From an uncultured Oscillospiraceae bacterium (GTDB lineage: Bacteria; Bacillota; Clostridia; Oscillospirales; Acutalibacteraceae), in the NCBI GenBank assembly GCA_959596515.1, contig CAUFXR010000002.1:1-64000 (forward strand): a stretch of DNA of 64,000 nt, read 5' to 3'. The notes below the pieces were generated by a model, which saw only the letters and a program-made list of their open reading frames with translations, was not told where the DNA came from and searched no databases. Positions 53,284 through 62,396 of this stretch are shown piece after piece; position 1 is the first letter of the stretch, and each line of letters starts with the position of its first letter. The translations under genes and the position numbers were made by a program.

Positions 53284-54336
53284 GTGGATTTCGAATTTGA
53301 TTTGGAAAACCGGATTGTAGACCCGGAAGATATTCCTGAAGACGCGGATATTGAAAACCCGCTGCGGCCTAGAACGCTTTCGGAGTATATCGGCCAGGAA
53401 AAAGCGAAGGAAAACCTGTCGGTATTTATTGAGGCTGCTAAGCTGCGCCATGAGTCTTTAGATCATGTGCTGTTATATGGTCCTCCCGGTTTGGGAAAGA
53501 CTACTTTGGCAGGGATCATCGCCAATGAGCTGAATGTGAATATCCGCATTACTTCTGGCCCCGCGATTGAGAAACCGGGAGATTTGGCGGCTCTGTTGAC
53601 CAACCTGAACAGCGGCGATGTGCTGTTTATCGATGAAATTCATAGGCTTTCCAGAAGTGTCGAGGAAATTTTGTACCCCGCGATGGAAGACTTCGCCATT
53701 GACATTATTACGGGAAAAGGACAAATGGCGGCCTCTTATCATTTACCTCTTCCTAAGTTCACCTTAGTGGGGGCCACTACCCGGGCGGGACAGCTGACCG
53801 CGCCTCTGCGGGATCGGTTTGGTGTCGTACTTCGGCTGGAGATGTATACCCCAGAGGAGCTCGCTACCATTGTATCCAGAAGCGCCAAAATTTTAGGAAT
53901 TGAAACCAATCAGGATGGAGCGCTGGAAATCGCTTCTCGTTCTCGAGGAACCCCAAGAATCGCCAATAGATTGCTGAAACGGGTACGGGATTTCGCGCAG
54001 GTGATGAGCGATGGTGTCATCACCTATGAAACGGCTAAAGTGGCTTTAGATAAGTTAGAAATTGATGAATTGGGTCTAGATGGAAATGACAGAAGGATGC
54101 TGGAAACTCTGATCCGCTTTTACAAAGGCGGTCCGGTCGGTTTGGAAACCCTGGCTGCGGCGATCGGCGAGGAAGCGGTGACCATAGAGGATGTTTATGA
54201 GCCTTATCTCATGCAGATCGGATTTTTGAGCAGAACCCCCAGAGGCAGATGTGCTACTCACGCTGCCTATCTTCATTTAGGAATAACCCCTCCCGGAATG
54301 GAGCGGGAGGATTCTGAACAAACAACAATATTTTAA
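53284..54336 (+). CDS. ruvB: Holliday junction branch-migration helicase RuvB
   Basis: RuvB is the hexameric AAA+ motor of branch migration. In the 350-aa product Walker A is GPPGLGKT (about 62-69), Walker B is LFIDEIH (about 113-119), with sensor segment GATTRAG and the C-terminal winged helix (about 260-340). GTG is the start, with GGGAGGATG upstream. It lies 3 nt after ruvA. Confidence 0.97.
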   Translation: MDFEFDLENRIVDPEDIPEDADIENPLRPRTLSEYIGQEKAKENLSVFIEAAKLRHESLDHVLLYGPPGLGKTTLAGIIANELNVNIRITSGPAIEKPGDLAALLTNLNSGDVLFIDEIHRLSRSVEEILYPAMEDFAIDIITGKGQMAASYHLPLPKFTLVGATTRAGQLTAPLRDRFGVVLRLEMYTPEELATIVSRSAKILGIETNQDGALEIASRSRGTPRIANRLLKRVRDFAQVMSDGVITYETAKVALDKLEIDELGLDGNDRRMLETLIRFYKGGPVGLETLAAAIGEEAVTIEDVYEPYLMQIGFLSRTPRGRCATHAAYLHLGITPPGMEREDSEQTTIF

Positions 54337-54354
54337 AGGACAGGAGCTCTAGTT

Positions 54355-55704
54355 ATGGGAAGACTTTTTGGAACTGACGGCGCCAGAGGCGTCGCCAATA
54401 CGGAATTGACCTGTGAGTTAGCAATGAACATTGGCAGGGCGGCCGCTATGGTGTTGACGGATAACGCTCACCGGCATCCCCGTATTCTAATCGGAAAAGA
54501 TACCCGGATTTCCTCTGATATGCTTGAGGGAGCGCTGACTGCTGGTTTGTGCTCTGTAGGCGCGGATGTGATCAGCTTGGGTGTGATTCCCACTCCGGCG
54601 GTAGCTTTTTTGGTTGGAAAATATAAAGCGGATGCCGGAATTATGATCTCTGCCAGTCATAATCCCTGCGAGTTTAATGGCATCAAGATTTTCAGCGGCG
54701 ATGGTTATAAACTTCCTGATGCCTTGGAAGAACAGATCGAGTCTATCGTGTTGGATCATAGAGTGCCTTATCTTTCACCCGAGGGAGGAGACATCGGCCG
54801 GGTATCGGTAGCGGAAAACGCGGTGAAAGACTATATCGATCACATTAAAGCTACGGTTCCCTTCGCGTTGGATGGTATGAAGATCGCTTTAGACTGTGCT
54901 AATGGTTCAGCTTCCAGAACAGCAGAGCGTTTGTTCACCGAATTAGGCGCAGAAGTCTATATGCTTTCAAATCAGCCCGATGGCGTGAATATTAACGATC
55001 ATTGCGGCTCTACCCACATGGAAAACTTAATGGCCTATGTAAAGGAAAACCAGCTGGATGCCGGCGTAGCCTTCGACGGCGATGCGGACCGCTGCCTTGC
55101 GGTAGACGATCAGGGAAATTTGGTAGACGGCGATTTTGTGATGGCGATTTGCGCCTTGGATATGAAATCCCGGGGAAAGCTGGCCAAAAACACAGTGGTA
55201 GGCACCATTATGACCAATATGGGATTTATCCGTTTTTGTGAAGAAAACGGTATGAATTTTGTAGCCACTAAAGTAGGGGACCGGTATGTACTGGAAGAAA
55301 TGCTTCTGGAAGAATACAGCTTCGGCGGAGAGCAGTCCGGTCATGTCATTTTTCTGGATTTCGGCACTACTGGTGACGGTCAACTGACCGCGGCTCAGTT
55401 GATCAGCATTTTGAAGCGTCGTCAAGCGAAGCTTTCCAGCTTGGCCACCTTAATGGAAAGGTATCCGCAGGTAATGGTCAATGTTCGTGTCAGCCCCGAG
55501 GGTAAGCTTCGGTTTTATACCGACGCCGATATCAAGGCTGCTACAGAAAAAGCCAAAGCTGTACTGGGAAAGACAGGGCGAATCGTTGTGCGAGTTTCCG
55601 GTACAGAGCCTCTAATCCGGGTAATGGTAGAAGGCGAGCAGGAAGAAACTATCAACCGGCTAGCTAACGAGGTAGCGGATGTGATCCGGGATAAGCTGGT
55701 ATAA
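54355..55704 (+). CDS. glmM: Phosphoglucosamine mutase
   Basis: GlmM turns glucosamine-6-phosphate into glucosamine-1-phosphate for UDP-GlcNAc. The 449-aa product has the phosphoserine loop SASHNP (about 99-104), the metal-binding DGDADR and the C-terminal phosphate-binding RVSGTEP. It follows ruvB by 18 nt. GlmS, the preceding pathway step, is encoded 20 kb away next to guaA. Confidence 0.96.
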   Translation: MGRLFGTDGARGVANTELTCELAMNIGRAAAMVLTDNAHRHPRILIGKDTRISSDMLEGALTAGLCSVGADVISLGVIPTPAVAFLVGKYKADAGIMISASHNPCEFNGIKIFSGDGYKLPDALEEQIESIVLDHRVPYLSPEGGDIGRVSVAENAVKDYIDHIKATVPFALDGMKIALDCANGSASRTAERLFTELGAEVYMLSNQPDGVNINDHCGSTHMENLMAYVKENQLDAGVAFDGDADRCLAVDDQGNLVDGDFVMAICALDMKSRGKLAKNTVVGTIMTNMGFIRFCEENGMNFVATKVGDRYVLEEMLLEEYSFGGEQSGHVIFLDFGTTGDGQLTAAQLISILKRRQAKLSSLATLMERYPQVMVNVRVSPEGKLRFYTDADIKAATEKAKAVLGKTGRIVVRVSGTEPLIRVMVEGEQEETINRLANEVADVIRDKLV

Positions 55705-56068
55705 CAAAATTTCAATGTTAATGAGCGGAAGCTTAATTTATGAAATGTCTCGCTTAAATAGGTTTTCTTAATTCTCACGAGAGAAAAATTTTGCTGTTTT
55801 CTCTTAAAAACATGAACTGATAGTGCAGAGAAGCTTTCGGGAAACGGAAGCTTCTCTCAACACTCAAAATTGCAAATGATGACACTAGCACAAGATATCG
55901 CGGCGAAACCGCCTGAAAATTATTTTTCGATCCCTGAGTGGACAGATCATTTATATTTCTTAACTATTCTTTGAAAACTAATAAATTACTTGAATGAAAC
56001 GCCGCTGCCCTTTGGAAAGATAAAAAAATCTGGAGAAGGCTGTGAAAATAAAATTGGGAGGAACTGTT
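55705..56068. other. 364-bp gap with hairpin
   Basis: No gene is supported. GAGAAGCTTTC (near 55826) pairs with GGAAGCTTCTC (ending near 55856) around a 7-nt loop but without a T-run. This probably ends the ruv-glmM transcript. Confidence 0.45.
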
Positions 56069-56941
56069 TTGAGAGCTGCCAATTGGAAGGATTATGAACT
56101 TTTGGATACCAGCGCTGGTGAGAGGCTGGAACGGTGGGGTGAGGTTATTTTAATTCGTCCAGACCCACAGATCATTTGGAATACTCCCAAACAGCTTGCC
56201 TTATGGAAACAAGCCCACGCCCGCTACCGCCGTTCTAATACGGGAGGTGGTTCGTGGCAGATTCTCAAAAAGATTCCGCCTGTTTGGAAAATCAATTATG
56301 GAGACCTACGGTTTCAGGTAAAAACTATGGGATTTAAGCATACTGGCGTATTCCCGGAGCAAGCGGTAAACTGGGATTTTACCGGAAATTTGATTCGGAA
56401 CGCAAAGAAGCCCTTGAAAGTGTTAAATTTGTTCGCTTACACTGGAGGAGCGACCTTGGCCTGCGCTCAGGCGGGAGCCAGTGTATGCCATGTGGACGCT
56501 TCCAAAGGTATGGTGGCGTGGGCCAGGGAAAACGCCGCAGTGTCCGGTCTCGCGGACAAGCCGATTCGCTGGCTTGTGGATGACTGTATCAAGTTCGTTC
56601 AGAGAGAGCAGAGAAGAGGAAACCGATACGATGGAATTATTATGGATCCTCCATCTTACGGAAGAGGCCCCGGCGGCGAGGTTTGGAAGCTGGAGGAACA
56701 GCTTTTTTCTCTGGTGGAATTGTGCCGAAATATTTTATCTCCCGATGCTAAGTTTTTCCTGCTGAACAGCTATACCACAGGTCTGTCCCCCTCGGTAATG
56801 GAATACCTTCTAGGCGTTCTTCTGCAAAAAAACATGGGCGGCAGGGTGACTTCTGATGAGATCGGTTTGCCGGTGACCAGTACCGGTCAGGTGCTTCCCT
56901 GCGGTTCCACAGCAATTTGGATAGGAAAAGACGTAGAGTAA
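56069..56941 (+). CDS. SAM-dependent methyltransferase, rRNA methylase-like
   Basis: The 290-aa product (from this start) resembles the COG1092/RlmI-RlmK group of 23S rRNA cytosine/guanine methyltransferases but lacks an N-terminal PUA domain. SAM motif LNLFAYTGGATL is near 118-129, with VDASKG and catalytic-region MDPPSYGRG. TTG 56069 is 8 nt behind GGGAGG and gives the family-typical start (RAANWKDYELLD); GTG 56042 is an alternative with a weaker site. Confidence 0.85.
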   Translation: MRAANWKDYELLDTSAGERLERWGEVILIRPDPQIIWNTPKQLALWKQAHARYRRSNTGGGSWQILKKIPPVWKINYGDLRFQVKTMGFKHTGVFPEQAVNWDFTGNLIRNAKKPLKVLNLFAYTGGATLACAQAGASVCHVDASKGMVAWARENAAVSGLADKPIRWLVDDCIKFVQREQRRGNRYDGIIMDPPSYGRGPGGEVWKLEEQLFSLVELCRNILSPDAKFFLLNSYTTGLSPSVMEYLLGVLLQKNMGGRVTSDEIGLPVTSTGQVLPCGSTAIWIGKDVE

Positions 56942-56997
56942 TCAAACATTGATGATGGTAGCGTCAAATTCGGCGCTTACAGATAGGAATTGTAGGT

Positions 56998-57858
56998 ATG
57001 AGTTTTATTAATGTTGAAAATGTAACCTTTCGGTATGGATCAGAAGATCCCCTAAGCCTAAAGGAAGCTTTGTCCGGGATAAGCCTCTCTGTAGAAAAGG
57101 GAGAATTTGTGGCATTGTTGGGCCATAACGGCTGCGGGAAATCCACGCTGGCAAAGCATTTTAACGCGATGCTGTTGCCAACCAGCGGTAAAGTGTTTGT
57201 CGACGGAATGGACACCGCGGATGAAAGTTTAAAATATGAGATTCGGCGACGCGTGGGATTAGTACTGCAGAATCCGGATAACCAGCTAGTGGCATCCATT
57301 GTGGAGGAAGACGTAGCCTTTGGTCCGGAAAATCTGGGAGTACCGCCCCAAGAAATTCGTCAAAGAGTGGATGCCGCCTTAAAAGCGGTGGAGATGTATG
57401 ATTATCGTCTAGCCGCTCCCTATAAGCTTTCCGGGGGTCAAAAACAACGGGTCGCTATCGCGGGAATCATCGCCATGCAGCCCGAGTGTATCGTTTTGGA
57501 CGAACCTACCGCTATGCTGGATCCAAGAGGCCGGACCGAAGTATTGGACACTATCCATAAGCTAAATCGGGAATTGGGGATTACCATCGTTCTGATTACC
57601 CACTACATGGATGAGGCGGTTACCGCGGACCGTGTGGTTGTGATGGACAGCGGCAGGATTCTTACCGAGGGAACACCGAAAGAGGTGTTCTCCAAAGTGG
57701 AGCTTTTAAAACAGCATCATCTGGATGTCCCTCAGGCGACAGAGCTTTGTTACCGGCTGCGGGCTTGCGGCTGTAAAGTGCCTCTGGGTATATTGGATGC
57801 GAAAGAATGCGTCGGGATTTTAGAAAAGCTTTTGGAGGCAGAGAGATGCCCATCTTAG
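56998..57858 (+). CDS. ecfA1: ECF transporter ATPase A1
   Basis: One of the two ATPases powering energy-coupling-factor vitamin/metal importers. The 286-aa product has Walker A GHNGCGKS (about 42-49), Q-loop LQNPDNQ, signature LSGGQKQR (about 140-147) and Walker B VLDEPTAMLDP. It starts an ecfA1-ecfA2-ecfT-truA order seen in many Firmicutes, often near ribosomal protein genes, which are absent here. Substrate-binding EcfS units are encoded elsewhere. Confidence 0.95.
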   Translation: MSFINVENVTFRYGSEDPLSLKEALSGISLSVEKGEFVALLGHNGCGKSTLAKHFNAMLLPTSGKVFVDGMDTADESLKYEIRRRVGLVLQNPDNQLVASIVEEDVAFGPENLGVPPQEIRQRVDAALKAVEMYDYRLAAPYKLSGGQKQRVAIAGIIAMQPECIVLDEPTAMLDPRGRTEVLDTIHKLNRELGITIVLITHYMDEAVTADRVVVMDSGRILTEGTPKEVFSKVELLKQHHLDVPQATELCYRLRACGCKVPLGILDAKECVGILEKLLEAERCPS

Positions 57859-58718
57859 AGACACAGGATTTAACATATGTTTACGGCGCGGGAACTCCCT
57901 TTGAGAAAACCGCCGTTGACCATATCAGCCTTCAGATCGAGGAAGGGGAACTGGTGGGCGTAATCGGCCATACCGGCTCTGGTAAGTCTACCTTTGTGCA
58001 GCAGCTTAATGGCCTTTTGAAACCGACCTCAGGAAAAGTCCTTTTAAAGGGAAAAGATATCTGGGCGGAACCAAAGAAAATCAGAGCGATCCGTTTTCAG
58101 GTAGGCATGGTGTTCCAATATCCGGAGCATCAGCTTTTTGAGGAAACCGTGGAGAAAGATATCGCTTTTGGCCCCCAAAATATGGGCCTTTCAGAGGAAG
58201 AAATCAAGAAACGTGTAAAAATGGCAGCGGCTTTTGCTGGATTAAAGGAAAATTTGCTCAAAGCGTCTCCGTTTGAGATTTCCGGCGGGGAAAAGCGGCG
58301 TGCTGCCATCGCCGGGGTCATAGCGATGGATCCAGAAGTATTGATTTTGGACGAACCTACCGCCGGACTGGATCCCAAGGGCCGAGATGTACTTCTTTCT
58401 CAGATTGTAGATTATCATCGGCAAAAGCATAATACCGTCTTGCTGGTTTCCCATAGTATGGAGGATATCGCCCGAATTGCCAATCGAGTTCTGGTGATTG
58501 ATGACGGAAAAGTTGCTATGTTTGAGAAAACAGAAAAGGTATTTTCCCAAAGCGCGCGGCTGGCGCAAATGGGACTTAGAGTGCCTCAAATCACCAAAGT
58601 TATGACGATGTTGAAGGAGAAGGGATACCCGGTTTCCTCTGGAGTGCTGACGGTAGAACAGGGTGTCCAGGAGATTCTCCGCGTTTTAGGCAGAGAGGAG
58701 GGGTCCCGTGGTCAGTAA
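57846..58718 (+). CDS. ecfA2: ECF transporter ATPase A2
   Basis: Second ATPase of the ECF module. The 290-aa product has Walker A GHTGSGKS (about 40-47), Q-loop FQYPEHQLF, signature ISGGEKRRA and Walker B ILDEPTAGLDP. Its ATG (57846) lies 13 nt inside ecfA1, behind GGAGGCAGAG, so the two are translationally coupled. Confidence 0.95.
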   Translation: MPILETQDLTYVYGAGTPFEKTAVDHISLQIEEGELVGVIGHTGSGKSTFVQQLNGLLKPTSGKVLLKGKDIWAEPKKIRAIRFQVGMVFQYPEHQLFEETVEKDIAFGPQNMGLSEEEIKKRVKMAAAFAGLKENLLKASPFEISGGEKRRAAIAGVIAMDPEVLILDEPTAGLDPKGRDVLLSQIVDYHRQKHNTVLLVSHSMEDIARIANRVLVIDDGKVAMFEKTEKVFSQSARLAQMGLRVPQITKVMTMLKEKGYPVSSGVLTVEQGVQEILRVLGREEGSRGQ

Positions 58719-59523
58719 TATTACATTAGGACAGTATGTCCCGGGAAAATCCTTTCTTCACCGTATGGATGCCAGAGTCAAAATTGTTTTAATTATTACG
58801 TTCATCGTTTTGGTGTTCGTAGGCCAGAACTATCCCGCTTTAGGAATCGTGGTGATTTCTATCCTGGGGGTTATGGCATTTTCTAATGTACCGGTAAAGC
58901 TCTATTTTAAAAGTTTGAAAATGATTATTTTTGTGGTAATTCTTACTGCAGGGCTGAATTTGTTTTATGGAAAAGGTGAACCGCTTTGGCAGCTTGGATT
59001 TATGACCATTACCGAAGCGGGTATTACCAACGCAGTATTTATCGCTTTGAGGATTATTTCTCTGATTTTTATCAGTTCGGTGTTAACCTTTACCACATCC
59101 CCCACTGATCTTACCGACGCCCTGGAACGTTTGATGAAGCCATTAAAAGTACTCCATATCAGCGTGCATGAGATCGCAATGATGATGACTATCGCTTTGC
59201 GGTTTGTACCCACACTGTTGGAAGAAACCGATAAGATCATGAGCGCCCAAAAAGCTCGTGGAGCTGATTTGGAAAGCGGCGGTCTGTTCCAGAGAATCAA
59301 AGCTTTGGTGCCGATTTTAATTCCCTTATTTGTGTCTTCCTTCCGCCGCGCCTATGAGCTGGCGATGGCAATGGAGTGCCGCTGTTATCAGGGAGGCGCC
59401 GGAAGAACCCGAATGAAAAGTATGCATATGACTCAGCTTGATGTTTACGCCATCATTGGTATGTGCCTGATTTTAGTTGGGGTAGTGCTGTGTAATATTT
59501 TTTTACCGGCAGCTGTCCGATAA
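58708..59523 (+). CDS. ecfT: ECF transporter transmembrane subunit T
   Basis: EcfT anchors the ATPases and docks interchangeable substrate-binding subunits. The 271-aa product has five or more helices and the cytoplasmic coupling segment with A-R-G signatures (QKARGAD near 186-192 and MAMECRCYQGG). The GTG start overlaps the end of ecfA2 by 11 nt. Confidence 0.94.
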   Translation: MVSNITLGQYVPGKSFLHRMDARVKIVLIITFIVLVFVGQNYPALGIVVISILGVMAFSNVPVKLYFKSLKMIIFVVILTAGLNLFYGKGEPLWQLGFMTITEAGITNAVFIALRIISLIFISSVLTFTTSPTDLTDALERLMKPLKVLHISVHEIAMMMTIALRFVPTLLEETDKIMSAQKARGADLESGGLFQRIKALVPILIPLFVSSFRRAYELAMAMECRCYQGGAGRTRMKSMHMTQLDVYAIIGMCLILVGVVLCNIFLPAAVR

Positions 59524-59564
59524 TTTAGTAAACACCTGAAAAGCAGCCGGGAGGGAAAGCTCTT

Positions 59565-60320
59565 TTGGAAAAAAGAAATCTATTATTAACCATTGCGTAT
59601 GACGGTCGTGCTTATCATGGCTGGCAGGTTCAGGAGAATGCCCTTTCCGTGCAGGCGGTCTTTCAAAACGCTCTGCGGCAAGTGATCGAAGACGATTTTG
59701 ATGTAAAGGGATGTAGCCGTACAGATTCCGGCGTTCACGCGAACCAATATTGCATCAGTCTAAAAACCAGCCATCGGATCCCCTGTGAGCGGCTGGCGGC
59801 CGCTTTGAACCGATTTTTGCCAATGGATATGGTGGTAAAAAGCTGTCGTCCGGTCCCCATGGAGTTCCACGCCCGATATTCCTGCAAAGGGAAAGAATAT
59901 CAGTATTTAATTTGGAATAATCCAGTGAGAAATCCTTTTTTAGACGGCCGCGCTTTTCACTACTGGTATCCTTTGGATACTGACAAACTGAACCAGGCGG
60001 CTCAGGCTTTTGTAGGGAAGCATGACTTCACCTCCTTCTGTACTTTAGACCATCGCGAAAGGGACAATATGGAGCGGACGGTAAAATGTTGTTCTGTGAC
60101 CCGGGAAGGGTCTTTGGTGACGTTTCGTGTAGAGGCCGACGGTTTTTTGTATAACATGGTGCGTATTATGGTTGGTACTCTTTTGCGGATCGCTCAAGGG
60201 AAAATCCCGGAGGACGGAATCCCCGCAATTCTCGCAGCAAAGGATAGAAGTAAAGCAGGGCCCACAGCTCGGGCCTGTGGATTGTATTTAAACCGTGTAT
60301 TTTACGAGGAGGACCTATAA
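59565..60320 (+). CDS. truA: tRNA pseudouridine synthase A
   Basis: TruA makes pseudouridine at positions 38-40 of the tRNA anticodon arm. The 251-aa length is typical. The catalytic aspartate lies in CSRTDSGVHA (about 49-58), followed by the conserved FHARY. The TTG start has GGGAGGG 10 nt upstream. It lies 41 nt after ecfT. Confidence 0.95.
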   Translation: MEKRNLLLTIAYDGRAYHGWQVQENALSVQAVFQNALRQVIEDDFDVKGCSRTDSGVHANQYCISLKTSHRIPCERLAAALNRFLPMDMVVKSCRPVPMEFHARYSCKGKEYQYLIWNNPVRNPFLDGRAFHYWYPLDTDKLNQAAQAFVGKHDFTSFCTLDHRERDNMERTVKCCSVTREGSLVTFRVEADGFLYNMVRIMVGTLLRIAQGKIPEDGIPAILAAKDRSKAGPTARACGLYLNRVFYEEDL

Positions 60321-61604
60321 ATGCCCAAACGACCCGTACGGTATGAAAAGCAGAAAAAAGCCCGGGAAAGGGCATTAAGGGAGCGAAAAGCCCTCAGTTA
60401 TGAGGATGTGCCTTTAGAGCAGTATGACCAGGAAGAAATTAAGCTGAAAAAGCCGCCAAAAAAGGTTGTGCGTTTGCTGCTGATTTTAGTTTTATGCAGT
60501 TTGGCGGTGATCTTATGGGCTAACCGGGAGTCTCTTTCGCCACAGCGGGTTGGAAATTGGTTTCAGAATACCTTGCTGGGAATGGGAGTAGGCAGTGGCT
60601 TTCCGACTCCGATTTCCGGCAGTGAGGTGCAGGAGGGCAATTTTCAGCTTTTGGATTATCAGGATGCAGTGGTGGTCAGCGATACGTCTTTTACCTTGTA
60701 CAATGACAGCGCCAAGGAATTGGCCCAGCGCCAGCATAGTTTTGGCTCTCCGGTATTAAGAACTGACGGTAGTCTGGCGATGGTTTACCATCAAGAGGGA
60801 ACAGGAATCAGAATTGAAAGCGCCTCGGAAACTTTAACTAACAGGAATCTGGAACAAAAAATTATTTCAGCGTCGGTTTCCTCCTCAGGCGTTTACGCCG
60901 CGCTGACCCAGTCCAAAAACTATCTGGGGGAGCTTACTGTCTATTTAAGTGACGATACAGAAAAGTATAAGTATTATTTTTCCGAGTGGTACCCGGTTGA
61001 CATTTCTTTGAGCGCAGATGGCACTTGGGGTGCTGTCACAGGAATTGCCGCTCAGGACGGAACCATAAAATCAGTGGTTTATATTTTTGACTTTAACGAA
61101 GAAGAGCCTAAGGCTAAATTTGAGTTTTCTGATAATCTTTTACTGTCGATTCGATGCTTAGAAAGCGGAAATGTCGCCGCAATCGGCAATAGGAGCGCCA
61201 GTATTATGATTCCATCTACCCAGGAAAAAATCGATTATGATTATCGAGGGAAAACCCTTTCCACGTTCCAGCTGGATCCTTATTATGGTATGGTACTCGC
61301 TTTGGCCCAATCAGAGGATGGCAGAAACTGTACTGTGGTAAGAATTGATAATCAAGGAAAAACAGCTATGGAATATTCTGTAGCCCGGAAGATTACCTCT
61401 ATTGGTTATAATAACGGGGTCGCCGGCATTCTTTCATCTGGAAAAATTTATACCTATTCAGATCTGGGAGAGGAGACCGGTACTTACGACGCCGGCAACG
61501 ACGCTAAGAAAATTCTTTTGTATTCCAACAGTCAAGCCTATGTGCTCGGCGTCAGCGAAATCCGGCAGGTGTTTTTTCTTAACGCAAGGGGGAATTATAT
61601 TTGA
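60321..61604 (+). CDS. DUF5711-like membrane-anchored β-propeller protein
   Basis: The 427-aa protein has a basic cytoplasmic N-terminus (1-48), one transmembrane helix (about 49-68) and a large extracellular β-rich domain with repeated WYPVDISLSADGTWGAV-like blades. It resembles the DUF5711 family of Firmicutes, of unknown function. Its ATG directly follows the truA stop (GAGGAGG upstream) and its last 4 nt overlap cvpA, so it is expressed with them. A sensor or cell-envelope role is inference. Confidence 0.75.
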   Translation: MPKRPVRYEKQKKARERALRERKALSYEDVPLEQYDQEEIKLKKPPKKVVRLLLILVLCSLAVILWANRESLSPQRVGNWFQNTLLGMGVGSGFPTPISGSEVQEGNFQLLDYQDAVVVSDTSFTLYNDSAKELAQRQHSFGSPVLRTDGSLAMVYHQEGTGIRIESASETLTNRNLEQKIISASVSSSGVYAALTQSKNYLGELTVYLSDDTEKYKYYFSEWYPVDISLSADGTWGAVTGIAAQDGTIKSVVYIFDFNEEEPKAKFEFSDNLLLSIRCLESGNVAAIGNRSASIMIPSTQEKIDYDYRGKTLSTFQLDPYYGMVLALAQSEDGRNCTVVRIDNQGKTAMEYSVARKITSIGYNNGVAGILSSGKIYTYSDLGEETGTYDAGNDAKKILLYSNSQAYVLGVSEIRQVFFLNARGNYI

Positions 61605-62305
61605 ATTATGTTCTTGACGCTATCATACTTGTCATTTTAATCTTTTTTATTTGCGGAGGAATCCGGCGGGGCGGTATTCGTTCCTTAATTGGCCTAATTT
61701 GCGCCGTGGTGGCAGTCTGGGGGGCTAGTTCTCTATCAAATATAGTTTCCCAGGGATTTTATTCCACATTTTTAGAGGCTTCATTGACTCAGCAGGTAGG
61801 TTCAGTGCTGCAGGGATCTTCCGGGGATGATCTAACAATCGCGGTAGAAAAAGTTTTGGAGGCTTTACCGGGACCTATTTCCTCCATTTTGGTCAAAGGC
61901 GGATTTGACGCCGCCTCTTTTCAACAAGGTACTCAGTGGGCGGCGGCTCAGGCGACGGAGACCATTATGGCTGGAATCTCCAAAATCATGGTGAATTTTC
62001 TGTCTATCGTGTTTTTCCTGATCCTGATGGTTCTCTTCTTTGTGATCTTGATTTTGATTTACCGCTTCGTCATTCGTCCGGTATTGCGGTTACCGGTACT
62101 GCGGCAAATCGACAGTTTTCTCGGCTTTTTCATTGGTGTTTTGCAATGTATTCTGTTTTTGTTAGTCGCTACCACAGTGCTGCATTGGGTAGTATCTGCT
62201 ATGGATCCCACACCGGTCATCTTCTCAAGAGAAACCATTGATCAGACATTTTTATTCCACTGGATCTATGATTGGAATCCGTTCTCTTTCTTTTTCACTG
62301 TGTAG
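61601..62305 (+). CDS. CvpA-family membrane protein
   Basis: The 234-aa product has four or so hydrophobic helices (about 5-25, 30-48, 115-155 and 175-200) with the CvpA-like arrangement and a soluble loop between helices 2 and 3. CvpA proteins are linked to colicin V production in E. coli, but their general role is unclear. The TTG start overlaps the preceding stop (TTGA). Confidence 0.75.
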   Translation: MNYVLDAIILVILIFFICGGIRRGGIRSLIGLICAVVAVWGASSLSNIVSQGFYSTFLEASLTQQVGSVLQGSSGDDLTIAVEKVLEALPGPISSILVKGGFDAASFQQGTQWAAAQATETIMAGISKIMVNFLSIVFFLILMVLFFVILILIYRFVIRPVLRLPVLRQIDSFLGFFIGVLQCILFLLVATTVLHWVVSAMDPTPVIFSRETIDQTFLFHWIYDWNPFSFFFTV

Positions 62306-62396
62306 GGGTTAGAAATTTAACATTCCTTAACAAATCATTAGAGCTTGAGGTGTATACTGTAAATGGCGAAAAATCCGCCAAAAAAGGAGAAACATT